Below are positions 45,413 through 57,159 of a stretch of 64,000 nucleotides of DNA, in pieces. Every line of letters begins with the position of its first letter. Within the stretch, counting starts at the first letter, position 1. The DNA is taken from the NCBI GenBank assembly GCA_932521025.1, contig OW051472.1, forward strand, positions 1,922,001 through 1,986,000, in the 5' to 3' direction. The DNA is from Oscheius onirici (lineage: Eukaryota > Nematoda > Chromadorea > Rhabditida > Rhabditidae). Under the pieces are notes generated by a model that searched no databases, was not told the origin of the DNA, and was given only the letters and a program-made list of their open reading frames with translations. The position numbers and the translations under genes are program-made.

Positions 45413-48400
45413 ATGTCCGGAAAGGATCGTCCGGAGCCGCAATGGGTGGCCCCATCGTCGAACCAGGTATCATCGCAAGTATGTCACACTATCACTACCA
45501 CTCACTCTGTCGTGTCGTGAAAACTAAAAACTTTCGTCTTTGAATGGCGGGGTCTCATTTGAGCGAAAAAAAGGTGAAAGAAATGAAACCCGAAAGGTGT
45601 AAGTTGTGGATGTGTGATGCATGTTTTTGGATCTTTTACAATGTAGTTTTTGACTTTTTGTTACACCAAAATGATGAAGGGAAGCATGACAACGTTGGTT
45701 ACTTCACTCATTCTTTATTTTGAAAAAAATATTTTTGGCCTGGCGAACAAAGCTGTGCAAATAAACTCTTTTGGACAAACTTCTTGCTAGCCACAAAATT
45801 AGGCTTTGTAACAGAAGTGAGGCTGCTAAATGTAAAAAAATTTTGTGACCTTTCTTTCGTTTGGAGAGGAATACTGGTAACATAGCTAGACGTTGTGCCT
45901 ACCTTTTTTTTCATTCGATCTGTTTCAGTGATGTGACCAGAATTTTCCAAGAAGCAACAATTTCGAAACTTACTTTTGCATACCTATTTTTCCCAGTCTC
46001 GATGGTTTTTTTTTTCGAAATGAGCACTCCCCTCACACAAAGCTATGGTCCTAAACTTTCAGAAAGAAGATGAGAATTACTATAATCCAATAGCTGTTCG
46101 TTTTGGGATCAATGATTTAGCGAGTCTATGAGAGACCAGCGGAGGATTCCTTTTTTGAACAGTTTGGAATTGAAATTGTAGGATTGGATATCTCCCCCAA
46201 TATTTCCCGAAAATGTTTGACAAAGGCTGATCGGATTGTTTCAAAATAGTATCCGTTTCGTTTTTTGGCTAGTAGTAGCAGTTTTGGTACTATTACACCT
46301 TTAGGGCCCCAAAATTGTTTTTCTCTTTTTACTGAAATCGACTGGAAATGCTTTCTAAACACTTTTTAGTATTCTTTTTTTTGTAAATATTGTAGAAAGT
46401 TACTGAAACACCGCAGTTTTTGTAGCGTTTTCAATCATTTGCGGAGAGTCTACTTTACCCTCTCCCCCCATTTTTGAACTTTGGGAGAAAATCCGAATTT
46501 TTTAGCTCACGCCCGCATTGTCCAGTTTTGTGATGTTCAAAAATGTTTTGGCATTTGACGAGATCTACAACTTTGTAGAACATTGCAAAGCTTCAAAATT
46601 GCATGCTTGAACTAGAAAATTGAGGTTCTAAAAGTCAAAATTCAAAAATTTGGTGGGTTTTTCCCCCGAAATTTCATGTTTTCAATGTCAATTCCCCTCC
46701 AAAAAACTTCATTTTCCATCCAGCATGACTAAGCTCTGCCGTCTTCGTCGCAAATTCACAGCACTCACAGTTTTTCCATTTGCATGTTTTTCCCTAATTA
46801 TGTTGCAGTGAAGATAGATAAATGTTGCTGTCTGGTGTCGTTTACTCCGCGATGGTGGTAGAACAAAAAATTTTCCAGGACGTTCCACCGGACTACGAGA
46901 CTATCGGAATGATCTTTGGCTACCTTTTAATGGCATTATCTTGGGTTCTCATCGTTCTCACATTCCCGTTCTCAATGTGTGTCTGCTTGAAGGTAAGCTC
47001 TATTTTACTTTATTTTGACGGGTTTACGGTAAAACACGATGGGAAACGTACAAAAAGTTTAGAGGATTCATATCAGAGATGTGCGGTCCCGCGGGAGGCT
47101 CACTTTTATTCCCGCGTTCCCGGGAATATTCCCGTAAGAACCAGTTTTTCCCGCGGGAATGACGGGAATCGCGGGAATTTAAAAAAAAACCCTTATTTCG
47201 CTTATTTTCGTCGGGTTTTCGTTATTCAACTAATTTTCGCGCTGATTTTCAACAAGCTAATAGTCAAAAAGGCAGTTCTAAGTCGATGACAGAAAAAATA
47301 CACCATATTTTGACGAAAAACTGGGTCCTCCCTTGATTTTTGCTGACGAAAAACTTAAAAATTGCAAGAAAAAGATTCCGAATTTTCCCGCGGGGACGCG
47401 TGAAGGGAATCCCGTGACCATTTTCATTCCCGCGGGAATCCCGCTGGAATTTAATATACAAGGTTGGCAACGCCCTTCCAGGGCTAAAGTTTCCCCCTTT
47501 TTCCTTTGCCTGAACCACTTGAAAACCGTTTCAGTATTAGTCATAAATAATCAAAGTCCACGTACTTGTCTAAACTTGTTACACTAACTCCTTTTTCTTA
47601 ATTGTGCGCACAATTTCAGTGAGCTTTACTGGGTAGAAAGTTCCCGTAGTCGGAAAATTAGCGTAGAGTACGGTCTCGGAGCTCCACAGTTGTCTCATAG
47701 TCAGGTTTTTGACGAATATTCTGGGTAAAACAGTAGAATGTTTCACAATGCATATAAGTTGTGAGAAGTAAAGTGTTTGCTCTAGTCGTTCGAAGTTCCT
47801 TATTCAAAAAATGCGCATCCTAGCCGACGGAACAGTTGGCACAGGAGAACTGACTATTGTTTCCCAGATCATTTTCCAACTTGCAGGTCATCAAAGAATA
47901 CGAGCGAGTCGTCATCTTCCGTATCGGTAGGCTAATCTTTGGAGGAGCTCGTGGCCCCGGAATGATCTTCGTTATCCCCTGTATCGATACTTACAGAAAA
48001 ATTGATCTTAGGTGAGAGTTTTCTTCTTTTTTTTCTCTGTCCCTCTGTCGCTCCATTAAAAAACCCAATCTCTTCAGGGTGGTCTCTTACGCCGTCCCTC
48101 CGCAAGAAATTCTCTCAAAAGATTCCGTGACTGTTTCCGTTGACGCCGTCGTCTATTTCCGTACCTCTGACCCCATTGCCTCCGTCAACAATGTCGACGA
48201 TGCCATCTACTCGACCAAACTGTTGGCTCAGACCACGCTGAGAAATGCTCTCGGTTAGATTTTATTTCCTTTTTTTGCCCGAGAACAATGGTCTTAACAC
48301 TGTTGAAAAAGTCTAATCAGCGGTTATAGAATAATTGAAACCAAATGAAATCGTGCTAGTACGCCAAATTTATTTACTGCCCACAGTCTATCCCTATGAA

Positions 48401-51021
48401 ATTGAGGCAAAAAAAGGAAAAGAGCTAAGTTCGAAGTAATAACAGAATCGGAGTGACCTGTGTTGCTCATTTATGCACTCGATAAGAAAACGTCTAAAAA
48501 GAGTGTCTTTTACTACCCACTCTCTTGAACTTTTGTCCAGGTCACTGTAACTCTTTGGCGCAAATCCTAAAATTCTAATCGTTCATGGTGGACCGAGCGG
48601 TTTGCTTGGTGAAGCTGACTCAAACGCCATCGATAAGGATGTACTACCCAACAACTTACCCTACAGTTACGGATTCGAAGAAACAAAAAATACAATAACA
48701 AACCAACGAGTTTAGAACATCCTTTTTTCCCTATAAAGATTCCGGACAAATAGTCCCGACATTGAAAAGCAATCAAAATGTTTAAAATTTCGGCGTTTTT
48801 CCCCTTGTTTTCGTTGTCTAGCTATTTTCGACCCCTTGAAAGCTTCGAAAATCTCAGCCCGGATACTGGTTTGGTGTTCTACAAAGTGGTGTCATTTCGG
48901 CAACCGGAACGATGTCGGGACTTTCAAAACTATTGGTCTTTCTATATACCTCCTTGCTGAAACCTTTTTTTTTCCTCAAAATGTCACAAGCCTAGTTCTT
49001 TCGAGATGTTTACAAGTGTCCTCTCAGCCTTAGAAAACCCCTTGCTCCCTCGGGAGTTTCTGGATGGACGAGGGGACAAATTGAGTGACAGCTAACACAG
49101 GAAGAAAAGGGTATTCTGGAAAATGAAAGGAGAATTTCCGGAAAAGATTTGGCTTCAAGTTTGGCATTAATAGGTACTGTTCTCCTTATGCTATTTTTTT
49201 CGGTCTGTTCTGTACAGGAAAAAAATCTGTAATTAATCACGTCCTGTTTCGAAAGACCGGTATATCTGGGGGAAAAAATTTTTGTTTTCAAAAGAGCGTT
49301 GATTCAAAAGAGCGAGTGTTCGTCAAGATAATCTGCCAACTAAGCCTGTTTGCTAAAACATAAATTTGCAACTCAAAAACTCGTTTTTTGTTTTCGAGTT
49401 TTCGGTGAATACTGACTGCATAACTGTTGCTGATAGTCTTCGTTTGAAAAATGTTAGTTCAAAATAATTTCAGGTATGAAGACCTTGACGGAAATGCTCA
49501 CGGAACGAGAAGCCATCGCCCAGCTCTGTGAGACGATTCTCGACGAGGGAACGGAACACTGGGGAGTCAAGGTTGGTTTTGAGGATAACTCCCTTTTCGA
49601 GAGAGAAAAAGACCATAAAACTATTTATACATTGCTCCATATGTTGTCAGAGTCATGGATAAGCAAATTTTGATCGCTAAATACTTCTGTAAGATACAAT
49701 TTTATTGTTGACGATATCTCGAGAAGAACGGGCACAAAAAAACGGAACGCAACGGTGGGGTTGCATTTCTAGAGAACTTGAAACATTCCAAACCAAAATG
49801 TTGGTATCTTGTTCGTTTTGTAAAAACTATAACCGCACGTATTCGTGTCGAGCCCCACTTACATCAATTGCGAACACGAAAAAAACGAGTTACTGCATCG
49901 CCCTCTTCGAAATGAACATATTAAAAATAGTTCGTTTCTCTACTTTCTTCAGTTTCGCTAAAATAAATCTTCCAGGTAGAACGAGTAGAAGTAAAGGACA
50001 TCCGCTTGCCACAGCAACTGACTCGAGCTATGGCAGCCGAAGCTGAGGCGGCTCGTGAAGCCAGAGCCAAGGTCGTGGCAGCCGAAGGAGAACAAAAAGC
50101 TTCGAGAGCTCTCAAAGAGGCCGCCGACGTCATCCAGGCGAATCCAGTGGCTCTCCAGTTGAGACATCTGCAAGCTCTCAATAGTATTGCGTTAGTTTTC
50201 TTTGTCTGTTTTCAACGTTTTTTACTTCATGAACTGAAATGGCGAAAGTTTAGTGTTTGTCAGTTAAAAATGGGTACTTTGCTCTGAAAACTTGTTGGTA
50301 AGGTATGTCACTTGAAATTTTCTAGTCTTTCGCTTGAAAAGTTTGTTTCAACCAGTAGCGATAACAATATGTGCTGCATAAAGTCTGTTCAATAAAAAAA
50401 GAACGCAACAGTAACTCATAAATATTTCGTTTCGAATACCACAAACCTCCGAAGCGCGGCAATTCACCGTTGAGAAAATCAAGAAATCGGTTTGAATTGT
50501 TGCAGTTTACCCTGAAAATCAGGGGTTTGTGGTTCTCGCAGCGAAATATTTATGGGTTACTGTTGCATTCTTTTTTAACAGACTTTAGAGCATGCTGGAT
50601 CTCTCATACGTTCAAGCAAAACTGCAATGGAAACCTACATTGCACTGAAAAAAATTATGTAATTACCTTTTCACAATCATGTACTTCTTGCTTTTCGAAA
50701 ACAAAACTTTCGTCGAAAAAACGAGGAAAGGAAGTTCTGCCCATTTGCGAAACAAACTGGTGAAAATTTTTGTTGAATCTAGATGACAAAATTTACAACT
50801 TTCAACAGCCTCAAAAGCTGAAAAATACGTCAAAGCCATGTCCTCTCGCCAGTTCAAAAGTATAAAAAACTTGTTTTAACAAAAAGATATATGGAGGAAT
50901 GTGTGAGGAAGTTATTCAGTTCAGCGCAAGAAAAAAAATTTTCAGGGCCGAGCACAACTCGACGATCGTCTTCCCGGTCCCAGTGGAAATGTTTGGAGCT
51001 TTCATGAAGAAGGACAACTAA
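45413..51021 (+). CDS. Stomatin-family protein (PHB/SPFH domain)
   Basis: Seven exons join in frame: 45413-45466, 46879-46992, 47887-48011, 48078-48253, 49474-49571, 49976-50190 and 50946-51021, giving 285 residues. Residues 29-53 form the hydrophobic hairpin with Pro48, the proline conserved in stomatin and MEC-2, followed by Cys52 and Cys54, possible palmitoylation sites. From residue 60 the PHB domain follows: EYERVVIFRIGRL, GPGMIFVIPCIDTYRKIDLR, then VPPQEILSKDSVTVSVDAVV and the coiled AMAAEAEAAREARAKVVAAE. The family sits on the inner face of the plasma membrane and modulates ion channels. The frame continues upstream of the ATG to the acceptor at 45361, so a 5' exon or trans-splice site is possible. 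The last exon lies inside the right arm of the inverted repeat. Introns 2 and 6 hold repeats and a MITE. The exact paralogue cannot be named without alignment. Confidence 0.93.
47078..47600. repeat. Repeat insertions in stomatin intron 2
   Basis: 47080-47455 is an element rich in 'cccgcgggaat' words in both orientations, starting 'agagatgtgcggtcccgcgg'. From 47458 a truncated copy of repeat R (ggcaacgcccttccagggct) follows. Together they account for more than half of this 894 bp intron. Confidence 0.6.
48570..48665 (+). other. tRNA-like fragment in stomatin intron 4
   Basis: 'tggaccgagcggtttgcttg' resembles the A-box end of a tRNA-Leu or tRNA-Ser, and 'ttacggattcgaag' 70 bp on loosely resembles a B box. 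No acceptor stem or anticodon arm pairs properly. It may be SINE debris or chance. Confidence 0.25.
50382..50584. mobile_element. 203 bp MITE with AGTCTGTTC ends, copy 2
   Basis: Nearly identical to 10004-10207 in the same orientation, with about five differences visible. It lies in stomatin intron 6, 314 bp before the inverted-repeat arm, and does not touch a splice site. Confidence 0.8.
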
Positions 51022-51976
51022 CTTTTTCACTTTTCTTAAAAATAATTTCGAAGAAAAAAATCATCTCTGAACCCAGAGCAATAATCTCGAACAATTCTAG
51101 TCTGATCTTGTGTGTGCCAATCTCCCATTTCACCTACCAAAAACTCCAATGATTTTGTGCCAAGAATATGGTTCTCTGTATTTTTCAACCTAAAAGCCAC
51201 TAAGTATATAAAATTGTATGAAAATTGTGTAATAAAAATCGTCTTGGAAGACTGAAATGACAGAGTGACAGTTCAGTGGAATCTACTTAGACAGGGACAG
51301 AAAGACCACGGTAAAAACTACCAACGATTCTTCAGAAGGCACAGTAGGAAAAAAGGACAGGACGACAACAAAAGAACTACAAACCAGAATCTGACATCCC
51401 TGAATCCACCTGTCAAGGACTATCGAATGACACTACACTCGGCGTAAAACTTCATCTTGATCTCACAAGCTTCCCTAGGAAGTTGGTTGAATCAGGTTTA
51501 ATCAATAGGGGAAAAGGTTTCAAGAATTCAGTATATACTAGCTGATTCTCTAGGCTATGATTCTTCTCTTATCCCTCCCAAAAGAACATTCGCTATAATG
51601 AAAGGGTGGACAACAATTTTCTTCGGAGACTGGGCTGTGATTAGTGCTGCAAAGATGGTTGAAACCACGTATAGGTTCTCTTGTTCTTATTTGAACTACT
51701 CCTCTTGCAACTGGGACACGATAGCCTTCAAGAAAAAAACTGCGTTTTCGAAGGCACTTTGCTCTCATCCGAGGCCCTATTTTGTCCAGACAGCAAATTC
51801 TCGCTTCGAAAGAGTTTCAAAGTCCTTGACAAAGTCATCTGCTAATTGAAATTACAAACTTTTCCCAAACAAAACTTTATATTCAAACTTTTTGAAAAAG
51901 GAAAATATAACAAAACATCAAAATCCAGTTTCAAAAACTTCTTCAAAAGACAGAACAACACTTGCCATCGGAGAGC
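51022..51976. other. Intergenic region between stomatin and the EB1-like gene
   Basis: It holds the stomatin 3' UTR (a possible AATAAA at about 51231), the 105 bp repeat family (51253-51358) and the presumed promoter of the EB1-like gene. An 83-codon open frame at 51598-51849 has no family likeness. The ATG at 51977 has no trans-splice acceptor immediately upstream. Confidence 0.45.
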
Positions 51977-53208
51977 ATGGACGCTCGCTCGTCTCGTCCT
52001 GAAGTCGCCAACTGCGCCGTGAAGGAGCCGTTCAAGTCGATGTCGAGGAGTGCCATGGCCTGCTGGGTGAGTCTACTTATGTTTTTTTGTTGTCTTTCTA
52101 CTTTTGTCTTACTGTGTCTCCCGGAGAATCATCGGTAGATTTCTACCAGAGTCGCTCGTTCGTGTCTCGGTGGATTCCATTGTCTGTCTCCCTGTCCCTC
52201 TGTCCATCTGTCTCTCAGTCCGTCTCTCTGTGTTAACACTGTATATTTCCAGTTCATCCCGCTGACCGGAACGAGCCACTCCCTACAAGAACTCTCTACC
52301 GGCATCATCTACTACCGTCTCCTGGCCCAGCTCTTCCCCGACTCCCTCAATCCGAAGAAGCTGAAGACGGGAGACAGACTGACCGACCGCGACAAGCAGC
52401 ACAACTGGAAGGTCTTCCAGCACGGCCTGATGGCTCTGAAGCTTCCAAAAGAGATCGACATCGAGCAAATGAGCAAGCCGACCAGTGTCCAGGCCTTTGA
52501 ATTCTGTCGTTGGTTCATCGCCTTCCACAGCCTCCACTCTGGCGGCGGTCCCGACCATTTCCAGCCATCCAACATCAGCAACCTGCCGACACCGCGCAGC
52601 AGAATGCAGACGCCGTTCCGTCCTCTGATGTCTTCTCGTCCCAGAGCTCCCTCTCATCTGGAGACCCTCGCCGAAAATGAGGAACAGACGACGCAGAGAT
52701 CGGTCGCCTGCTCTCCGATCAGGATCGTCTGGGAAGAGGAGCTGCAGAGACTGGTGGAACAAGAAGAACACTTTTTTCGTGTTCCTGAAGTGGTGAGTCC
52801 GTGACAAAGAATAAACCTTGTGCTTTCCAGACGCCCTCCAACCGCTGCCTGACCCGTCGTATCACCCACACTCCGATCTTTCCGCTTCCGGAAATTGACG
52901 ACTACGAGCCAGAGGATGTGGCGCCGATGCCGCAGGACAGTCTGCCCGACTTGAGCCCGATTCCGGCTGATGAGGAGGATGAAGAAGAAGAGTTTCTGGA
53001 AGAGTCGCTCTTGGCCGACGAGGAGACCCAAGAGGCGACGGACGACACGCAGTCCGGTCCGGATGACGAAGAAGATGAGGAGGAGCCGGCGATTCCGAAA
53101 ACTCCAAAGACTCCGAAGAAATGGCAGATGGATTTCGAATGGAACATGGTTCTGCGCTCGGCGAGCAAGAAGAATCGGGCCGAGAGGGAGGAAGAAGAAG
53201 ACGAATAG
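51977..53208 (+). CDS. EB1-like calponin-homology protein (right-arm, probably parental copy)
   Basis: Exons 51977-52066, 52253-52792 and 52831-53208 join in phase 0 to give 335 residues. The first half holds an EB1-type CH domain split by intron 1 just after Trp30; EB family members use this fold to bind growing microtubule ends. A 185-residue low-complexity linker and acidic tail follow, without the EB1 dimerisation domain. Intron 1 (186 bp) contains a reverse copy of the 'gacagggacagaaagacc' repeat family. A polyadenylation signal AATAAA lies at about 53252 in AATAATAAATCTC. The gene lies 956 bp downstream of the stomatin gene on the same strand. The 3' end, with UTR, is also duplicated at 56773-56960. 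Confidence 0.87.
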
Positions 53209-53550
53209 GAGCCGTTGAAGACTCAAAAGGACTTCCAAAAGAACATACGGAATAATAAATCTCTTCGTGCTCTGATTTTTGTCCTTTTGTGTTTGAGGAA
53301 AGGGGGCTGGGAGACAGACAGAGGGACAAAGAGACAGCGAATACACCTGATAGCCCGTCCGTGTTGAGAGAAGTTTTTGGAGAACATAGATAGGAGCACA
53401 TTTTTTGAATTAAAGCAGATTTTTTTTCAGCTGAAAAACTTCAGCGAGTAGCAACTTTTCATGCTGTTCAATTATTTGCTTGATTACTCTCAATGCTCCA
53501 GTAACTGAAGTTTCTCGTATGAACCACAGCAATACGATAAACACAATTAC

Positions 53551-53968
53551 GTCGATCTCTTCTGATCCTTCCCCAGTCAACCGATCTCTTCTGATCCCTT
53601 CTCTAATCCCCTAGCGGACTCTATTTCCTACTCAAAACAATTTAGCAAAAATATTTGGCGAAGAGAGGAGTCGAACCCGGGTCGTCTGGGTGAAGACGGC
53701 GACTCTTAACAATACACCAAAATTTGAGGTCCCGGACAAACAAACATCCAAATCTGTCACCACAGACACCATTGCGCTTTAGATAGTTTAGATAAGTCCG
53801 CCTAACCGCTAGGGGATTAGGAGGGACCGGTTGACTAGAAAAGGGATCAGAAGGGATCAAAAAAATCGGTTGACTGGGGAAGATATCAAAAGAGATCGGT
53901 TGACTGGGGAAGGGATCAAAAGAGATCGAAAGAAAGAAGAAAACACAAGTAAAAAAAGCGGTCGAGAG
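53551..53968 (-). mobile_element. tRNA-Glu-like SINE with minisatellite flanks (right arm)
   Basis: Mirror of 29465-29882. The SINE head is at 53600-53794 on the minus strand, with minisatellite units on both sides in opposite orientations. Confidence 0.6.
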
Positions 53969-54631
53969 GCGGCGTATCTTCTTTTTTTAATTTTTTTTTG
54001 TTAGTTTTCGTATGGTAAGTACAGTATGTTTTTTGATCAATCTGCTAGACACGGTTAGGCATTTTTCTATTCTCGTCATCTGTTTCCAGGATATGGACTT
54101 GTATCTATGACGGAGAAGAGAATACAAAATCCGAGTTCGAGAGATCGAAGGATTGTCTATATCGGGAACGTATCGAACAGGCAATCAAGGAGGTGAAGTG
54201 ATGAAAAAGAAGTCGTCGAATTCTTACATGTGGGCACAGGAACAAATAAAAATGTAAACCTAAGAGCACTTGTTCTTCAACCAATTTCTTTGTGCATCAT
54301 TCAATCATTAGAATCTTTCATCATCTTCAAACTTGTTTTCTCGTTTCGAGCACTTTTCCTGCTGAATCTTGTCGATTTTCCATCTAGAGAAGCACTCACT
54401 TACAGGAAGAAACTCGGGAAACTAGGGATTCGCGACAGAAATGTCTCTTAGAAAAAGAGGCCGAGACATTTCAGATTGTACCAAATTTGTTATAGAAGAA
54501 CACAAAAAAGAACACAGCACAAAGAACAGATCTGATAGAATAGCATGCAAAAAGAGACTGGATAGCATGAGTAGGAGAGAAAGAGCAATGAGCTTGGCTT
54601 TTTTTTTTTAGGAATGTTTCGCGTTCGCTAT

Positions 54632-54972
54632 TTTATTTAGTTATTTATTTATTTATTTCGATAATCATATCATTTCGATATGTCGTTGCATGATTTGTCT
54701 AAAAATATCGGGAGTCCTAACCGCAACGCTCATCCAGTTTTCGCCACATCCTGCTGTCAAGTCGTCCTTCCATCTGGCTCTAGGTATTCCAGCAGCTCTG
54801 TACCGTTCCAAGGGAGCCACTCACTGACGATTTTTGTCCAGCGGGCGTGTTTCATGTTGGCAATCTTCTGAGCCCATTTCCACTTCCTTTTGATCCACGT
54901 GACTCGGATATCTTGGAGCTTGACCGTTCCATGTAACCACTCATTAGTGCGTCTATCCAACAAGGTTACTCC
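54632..54972 (-). mobile_element. 5'-truncated RTE-like insertion (right arm)
   Basis: Mirror of 28461-28801, with the same 13 bp target duplication. Its presence in both arms shows that the insertion came before the inverted duplication. Confidence 0.85.
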
Positions 54973-55632
54973 TCGCGTTCGCTATAATAGTAAGAAAATG
55001 TTCGAAAAATGGCTCCTTCAGGGATACGAATTCCATATTTGTAATTTTTTGTTAACTAGTTTTCAGGTAAGTAAGACTCGGTGAAGAATAGACTGAGCGT
55101 TGTTTTTATCTTGTGCGACAGTTTGGTATACGTATTTCGAGAAAAAGAGACCTTGAAAATGAGTAAAAATTCAGTTTTCACCTCTGTAATTTTTATGCAC
55201 AAATGTTTCGTTTAGAAAACAAAAGCAACAGGGACAACACACATTAATTTTCGTAAAAAAATCGTATGTGATAGAGATAATGCTATTGACATACCTTTTT
55301 GAAGAACTGACATCGTTTCCAAGACCTCCCAGTTAGTTGTATCTTTCCCAGTCAGTTTTTCTCTCACTGTTACTGTCAATCGCTCTTTCTGTAACTGTCA
55401 ATATTTCTGTAACTCGCTGTTATTCTCAATGTTACTGTCTCTCCTTCATACTGTCAGTCTCCCCATCAGTACACAGGAAAATTGAAAACTTCTTACCGAG
55501 CATCATACAAAAAGAGAGAGAGAGTTGTGAGAACATGGAAAAATGAAGTTGGGAATGTGAACATGAGAATACCGGTTTCTTGAAGTCGAACTGAGTTTTG
55601 GGGAAAGAAAATGGGAGAACAAGGGGCCTATA

Positions 55633-55796
55633 AAAATCTTCAGTAAGCGTCCGAACTGCTTGTCCCACTTCCTGTAGATATCGAGATCCTTTTGTTCTAA
55701 TGTCGCACGGACATTTTTCGCCGCCGCTATGAATTCCGGGCCGCCCATTGTTCGGCTGTATGGAATATGGAATCTACAGTAAGCATCCGAACTAAA
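55633..55796 (-). pseudogene. figl-1 3'-end fragment (right arm)
   Basis: Mirror of 27637-27800 and in the same orientation as intact figl-1, whose 3' end is 2.0 kb to the right. DNA downstream of the fragment also matches DNA downstream of the native gene ('gaataccggtttcttgaagt', 'actgagttttgggg', 'aagcactcacttacagga'). A figl-1 3' segment together with downstream DNA was therefore duplicated in tandem. Confidence 0.85.
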
Positions 55797-55979
55797 AAAA
55801 AGGAAAAGTTGAAAGGGTTACTGTTTGCTCGAATTGTTATTTCAAAATAGCCATACATTGTGATGAGCCAGCCTGTCTATGATCGTCTCTATACCTCACT
55901 ATCTCTCTGCTCCCTCGCCATTTTCTTTGGGCAGTCCGACTAGAAGACTGTTGTTCTAAAACACTGAGAATTTTTTCAG

Positions 55980-56240
55980 ATGCCATCAGCACAAAATTTT
56001 CTCGTTCGTGGACTAGATCCGAAGGTGCATAAGGCCATTCTGCTGAAGGTAGTCACACAAACCAGGAAGGAAAATTAAGAAAAACAATTTAGGTGAAAGA
56101 CGTCGCCGTGCACACCACGCTTTCGAAGAGCTGTCGGGCGTTAAAAACGTCTCGGAGCAGATGCAGGGACATCATAATCTGCTTGTCAAGAGCAACATCA
56201 TTACGTACATCTACTGGGACTATTTCCGCCTTCACCTATT
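55980..56240 (+). pseudogene. Unrecognised gene X, exon fragments (right arm)
   Basis: Exon 1 (55980-56048) follows TTTTTTCAG directly at its ATG, as in a trans-spliced start, and encodes MPSAQNFLVRGLDPKVHKAI plus LLK before donor AAG|GTAGTC. The next acceptor is ACAATTTAG at 56092. In the joined phase the product is VKDVAVHTT... and stops early. In the neighbouring frame the same DNA reads HHAFEELSGVKNVSEQMQGH then HNLLVKSNIITYIYWDYFRL with excellent codon use. A small indel near 56110 would reconcile the two, so this is probably a recently broken gene. An RT fragment follows at 56243. I do not recognise the family. Confidence 0.4.
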
Positions 56241-56242
56241 TC

Positions 56243-56473
56243 CGTGTTGTGGACTGAGAACATCGCCCTGTCGGACACTTCGTTGAATAGGTACATGTAC
56301 CTTTGCTCCATTGACCCTAATCTCCGTCGTCGAAGCTGTGTAGATACGTTGAAGGAGCTGGACCAGCTGTTGTGGGACTCCTCTGATCCTGAGAGACTCC
56401 CAGATCTTGATCAGATCTTGATGAAGCGTCATTACCATCAAAATAATGTACAACCAAAATACAAGGGTGTTGG
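56243..56473 (-). mobile_element. Non-LTR reverse transcriptase fragment (right arm)
   Basis: Mirror of 26960-27190. It abuts gene X exon 2 and may have disrupted that gene. Confidence 0.75.
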
Positions 56474-56772
56474 TAAACCATAATAGACCAGTGATGGGAG
56501 AAAAAGTCTGCAGGATCTTTTGACAGTTGACAAAACTTTTCGAGGAGAACTGTGGATAAGAAATGTGGCCACAGGAACAAATAAAAATGTAAACATCAGA
56601 TCACTCGTTCTTTTCCCCCAATTTCTTTACATCTCATTCAATCCTAGGGATAGAATGAGGCGCAAAGGCGATAGAATGAGGTCCTTCACCTTCTTCGAAC
56701 TCTTTTCTATACTGGGGCACGAGGCGAAATTTTTCGGCGACGGACGCCATTCAAAAATTGGACCGGACCGGA

Positions 56773-56960
56773 CCGAACACGACCCTGCGCTCGGCGAGCA
56801 AGAAGAATCCGGCCGAGAAGGAGGAAGACGAAGACGTATAGGAGCCGTAGAAGACTCAAAAGGACTTTCAAAAGAACATACGGAATAATAAATCTCTTCG
56901 TGCTCCGATTTTTGTCCTTTTGTGTTTGAGGAAAGGAGGCTGGGAGACAGAGGGATAGAG
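56773..56960 (+). pseudogene. Extra 3' end of the EB1-like gene (right arm)
   Basis: Same orientation as the full gene 3.6 kb upstream. It keeps the last 18 codons and the UTR with AATAATAAATCTC. Together with the figl-1 fragment at 55633 it shows that a block running from the EB1-like 3' end to the figl-1 3' end exists twice in tandem here: about 53.1-55.8 kb and 56.8-57.9 kb. Confidence 0.8.
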
Positions 56961-57159
56961 AACCAATTGGAACACTCCAATAACTCTCCCCTACATTCCT
57001 CTTTGACAGCTTCCCGCTGTTCAAAAGACTGATCCTCACACACCCGAAATTCTTTGCAATCTATGGAATTTGAGAGTCCAGCTGCGTTTGGGCCGAGGAT
57101 AGCCCTCTCTTATTGTGTGTCGGGTGCTCAATATAATACGTGCGCACTTTCTCTCGCCT

